Shown here one piece after another: positions 15,749 through 17,418 of a stretch of DNA of 17,418 bases (position 1 is its first letter; each line of letters starts with the position of its first letter). The stretch comes from Bacteroidales bacterium (GTDB lineage Bacteria; Bacteroidota; Bacteroidia; Bacteroidales; UBA932). Made by a program: the position numbers and the translations under genes. The notes below the pieces were generated by a model. That model ran no database searches, was not told the DNA's origin, and saw nothing but the letters and a program-made list of their open reading frames with translations. The DNA is taken from contig JAKSJQ010000039.1 in NCBI GenBank assembly GCA_024402115.1, positions 1 to 17,418 of the forward strand, read 5' to 3'.

Positions 15749-16404
15749 AGCTTAGCAATCACTGATTCGCAGGCTCTTACTTCGTCTCCTACTTCAACGT
15801 TAATCTTCGCTGTAAGTGGGAGATACATGTCTATACGCGAACCGAACTTGATGATACCGCACTGAGAGGCTTTCTCTACCTGCTCACCTATGCAGTCGTA
15901 GGTTACGATCCTTCGTGCGAAGGTTCCTGCCATCTGCTTGAAGAAGACCTCTCCACACTCGTTCTTAACTGCGAGGGATGCGTGCTCATTGAGTTCCGAT
16001 GCCTTAGGCATCCACGCGAGGAGATATCTTCCTGGGTGGTACTTGTAGTAGGTATTCTCTCCGTCGATTGGCCAGTAGTTTACGTGTACGTTGAAGAAGC
16101 TCATGTACACTGAAACCTGCATTACCTCGCACTTGAAGTATTCTGGCTCATACACTTTCTCCACGATCACTACCTGGCCGTCAGCAACGCTCGTGACCAC
16201 GTTCTTGCCGTAAATATTGCCCCTCACAGGCACGCGGAAGAAGAAAAGTATCCATGCCATCATGAAGCCCATAAGAATCACGATAGGCAGCCAGATGAAC
16301 CTAGGGTTGATCATGGTGACGGAGATCACGATGAGCGAAAGTGCGATGAACCACACCACCGCGATAGTACCGCGTCCGTCCTGATGTATCCTAACCTTTT
16401 TCAT
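15745..16404 (-). CDS. psd: Phosphatidylserine decarboxylase proenzyme
   Basis: Converts phosphatidylserine to phosphatidylethanolamine at the inner membrane. The 219 residues are the short (PSD-A) type. Two hydrophobic segments (about 13-31 and 36-56) anchor the N terminus. The pieces of the catalytic site are visible: Asp75 in TSVADG, His107 in SFFNVHVNYWP, and the self-cleavage motif KFGSR, where the chain should break between Gly188 and Ser189 to give a pyruvoyl group. The ATG at 16404 is 13 bp after the cdsA stop, so the two are co-transcribed and act in the same pathway (CDP-diacylglycerol to PS to PE). The PS synthase gene that would join them is not in the window. The stop codon overlaps the ispG stop on the other strand. 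Confidence 0.95.
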   Translation of the reverse strand: MKKVRIHQDGRGTIAVVWFIALSLIVISVTMINPRFIWLPIVILMGFMMAWILFFFRVPVRGNIYGKNVVTSVADGQVVIVEKVYEPEYFKCEVMQVSVYMSFFNVHVNYWPIDGENTYYKYHPGRYLLAWMPKASELNEHASLAVKNECGEVFFKQMAGTFARRIVTYDCIGEQVEKASQCGIIKFGSRIDMYLPLTAKINVEVGDEVRACESVIAKL

Positions 16405-16417
16405 GTATAGTTGAAGT

Positions 16418-17245
16418 TTAGATCAGTCCGAAAATAATCATGTAGATGACAGCTGAAGGTATGGCGACCATCGCGCTGTCGAACCTGTCCATCATTCCGC
16501 CGTGGCCTGGGATGCAGTTGCCTGAATCCTTGATGCCGCAAGCGCGCTTCCATACTGACTCGATGAGGTCGCCGCAGATGCCGGTAACGCAGATCACCAC
16601 AGCAAGTGCGATGCAGTGGCCCATTCCATAAGGAAGGCATCCGATTGTGCTGAGAACTGCTCCGGTAGCGACAGAGGCAACGATTCCGCCGCCTACTCCT
16701 ATCCAGCTCTTCTTTGGAGAGATGTTAGGGCAGAGCTTAGGACCATATTTCTGTCCGAGAGCCATTCCGAAACAATATGCTCCGACGTCTGACATCCACA
16801 CGATGATGAAGTAGCCAAGGAGTATGGTTCCGTCGAAGTTATAGTTGTGGAATACCAGAAGATTGAACATCGACATAGGGATGGCGATGTAGAGTATCGA
16901 TGTGAACAGATGCGAAACCTTTGCGAACTCTTCCCTATCCTTGATTCCGAAGAAGCTGACCATCATGGCGAATAGAGGGATGAAGCCCAGGAGTATGTAC
17001 TTTGCTTCGATTCCATAAGCCATGTGACAGAAGAAAAGAAGGAAGATGGCAAGGCCAGTGAGTACAGAGAGCACCTGCTGAAGAGGATATGCTCCACCCA
17101 TGTTCATCTTGTGGAATTCGTGCATCATCATGGTCACTACAAGCAGCATGACCACGAGGAAGCAGTATTTGCTTAAAAGCAGACAGCCTACCATCACTAC
17201 GAGGTAGGCAAGTCCGGTCAGAGTCCTTGTGATAAGGGTCTTCAT
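16418..17245 (-). CDS. cdsA: Phosphatidate cytidylyltransferase (CDP-diglyceride synthase)
   Basis: Makes CDP-diacylglycerol from phosphatidic acid and CTP, the branch point for all phospholipids. This is an integral membrane enzyme of 275 residues with about seven or eight hydrophobic spans. The family signature lies near the C terminus: Ser230, then KR, KDSG and IPGHGGMMDRFD, ending at Asp256. That segment includes the acidic residues thought to hold Mg2+. The start ATG shares a base with the stop codon of the gene upstream (TAATG), so translation is coupled. Psd follows 13 bp downstream. Confidence 0.95.
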   Translation of the reverse strand: MKTLITRTLTGLAYLVVMVGCLLLSKYCFLVVMLLVVTMMMHEFHKMNMGGAYPLQQVLSVLTGLAIFLLFFCHMAYGIEAKYILLGFIPLFAMMVSFFGIKDREEFAKVSHLFTSILYIAIPMSMFNLLVFHNYNFDGTILLGYFIIVWMSDVGAYCFGMALGQKYGPKLCPNISPKKSWIGVGGGIVASVATGAVLSTIGCLPYGMGHCIALAVVICVTGICGDLIESVWKRACGIKDSGNCIPGHGGMMDRFDSAMVAIPSAVIYMIIFGLI

Positions 17246-17418
17246 TATTCTACTTCTTTTGGTTCAGGTTCAGTGTTCTCCGGGGCCTCGGTCACCACCT
17301 CGGCTGGAGCGGTTTCAGCACTTGGTTCAGCTGACGGTGCTTCCTGCTCTGCTGCAGGCTCTCCTGGCTTCTGCTCCTCAGGCTCGAGTCTGTCCTGGCC
17401 GTGGATGCCGGCCTTTGG
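17245..17418 (-). CDS. ftsH: C-terminal end of a protein, probably FtsH protease
   Basis: Only the last 57 codons and the TAA (17247-17245) are inside the window; the gene begins beyond the right edge. The visible part reads PKAGIHGQDRLEPEEQKPG and then a low-complexity tail dominated by Glu, Pro and Ala, ending PEPKEVE. It has no catalytic motif. The assignment to the membrane ATP-dependent zinc protease FtsH rests on gene order, since ftsH directly upstream of cdsA is common in Bacteroidota, and on FtsH proteins of this phylum often ending in a disordered charged tail. Another identity is possible. The stop overlaps the cdsA start codon. Confidence 0.5.
   Translation of the reverse strand, partial: PKAGIHGQDRLEPEEQKPGEPAAEQEAPSAEPSAETAPAEVVTEAPENTEPEPKEVE

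Overview
The window is about 17.4 kb of ordinary chromosomal core sequence from a Bacteroidota bacterium, most likely order Bacteroidales. This rests on three things. The promoters have the Bacteroidota form (a -33 TTTG, 19 bp, then a -7 TAnnTTTG). Recognisable start-site Shine-Dalgarno motifs are scarce. The families are typical of the phylum: a TamA-like barrel made as a lipoprotein (TamL), an SbsA-type Ig-like lipoprotein whose mature end reads CAN..PPSGGPKD, a long-form PPi-dependent phosphofructokinase, and an IspG barrel of the Bacteroidota type. Genus cannot be set from this window; an uncultured gut or rumen Bacteroidales fits, as an inference only. No phage, transposase, CRISPR array, tRNA or rRNA was found.

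Layout from the left. Positions 1-214 are noncoding and hold two identical 55-bp copies of a hairpin-rich repeat with a 154-bp period. Then on the minus strand come tamL (215-2431) and a TrmH-family rRNA/tRNA 2'-O-methyltransferase (2521-3246). A 45-bp divergent promoter region separates these from a plus-strand cytoplasmic GH13 glycosidase (3292-4566). Next is PPi-phosphofructokinase (4702-6354) with its own promoter and a strong intrinsic terminator. A new promoter then starts a nearly gapless six-gene run, all plus strand: ligA, a YihY/BrkB membrane protein, a bifunctional RelA/SpoT (p)ppGpp enzyme, an Ig-like lipoprotein, an outer-membrane beta-barrel candidate, and ispG. It ends at 15748 by overlapping the stop codon of a convergent minus-strand group: psd, cdsA and the C-terminal end of a gene that is probably ftsH.

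Functionally the window combines envelope building (TamL barrel insertion, CdsA and Psd phospholipid synthesis, a lipoprotein/barrel pair), central metabolism (alpha-glucan cleavage and PPi-based glycolysis), isoprenoid precursor supply (IspG), DNA joining (LigA) and starvation signalling (RSH).

No wholly new enzymatic system is visible. The signals most worth checking are noncoding or structural: the 154-bp repeat, one arm of which is an exact inverted copy of the last codons of tamL; a 25-nt perfectly alternating purine-pyrimidine tract in the ligA leader; an inverted repeat inside the tamL promoter together with a predicted leaderless start; promoters whose -33 element is the tail of the preceding terminator; and an IspG that has the Bacteroidota barrel but lacks most of the usual inserted domain.
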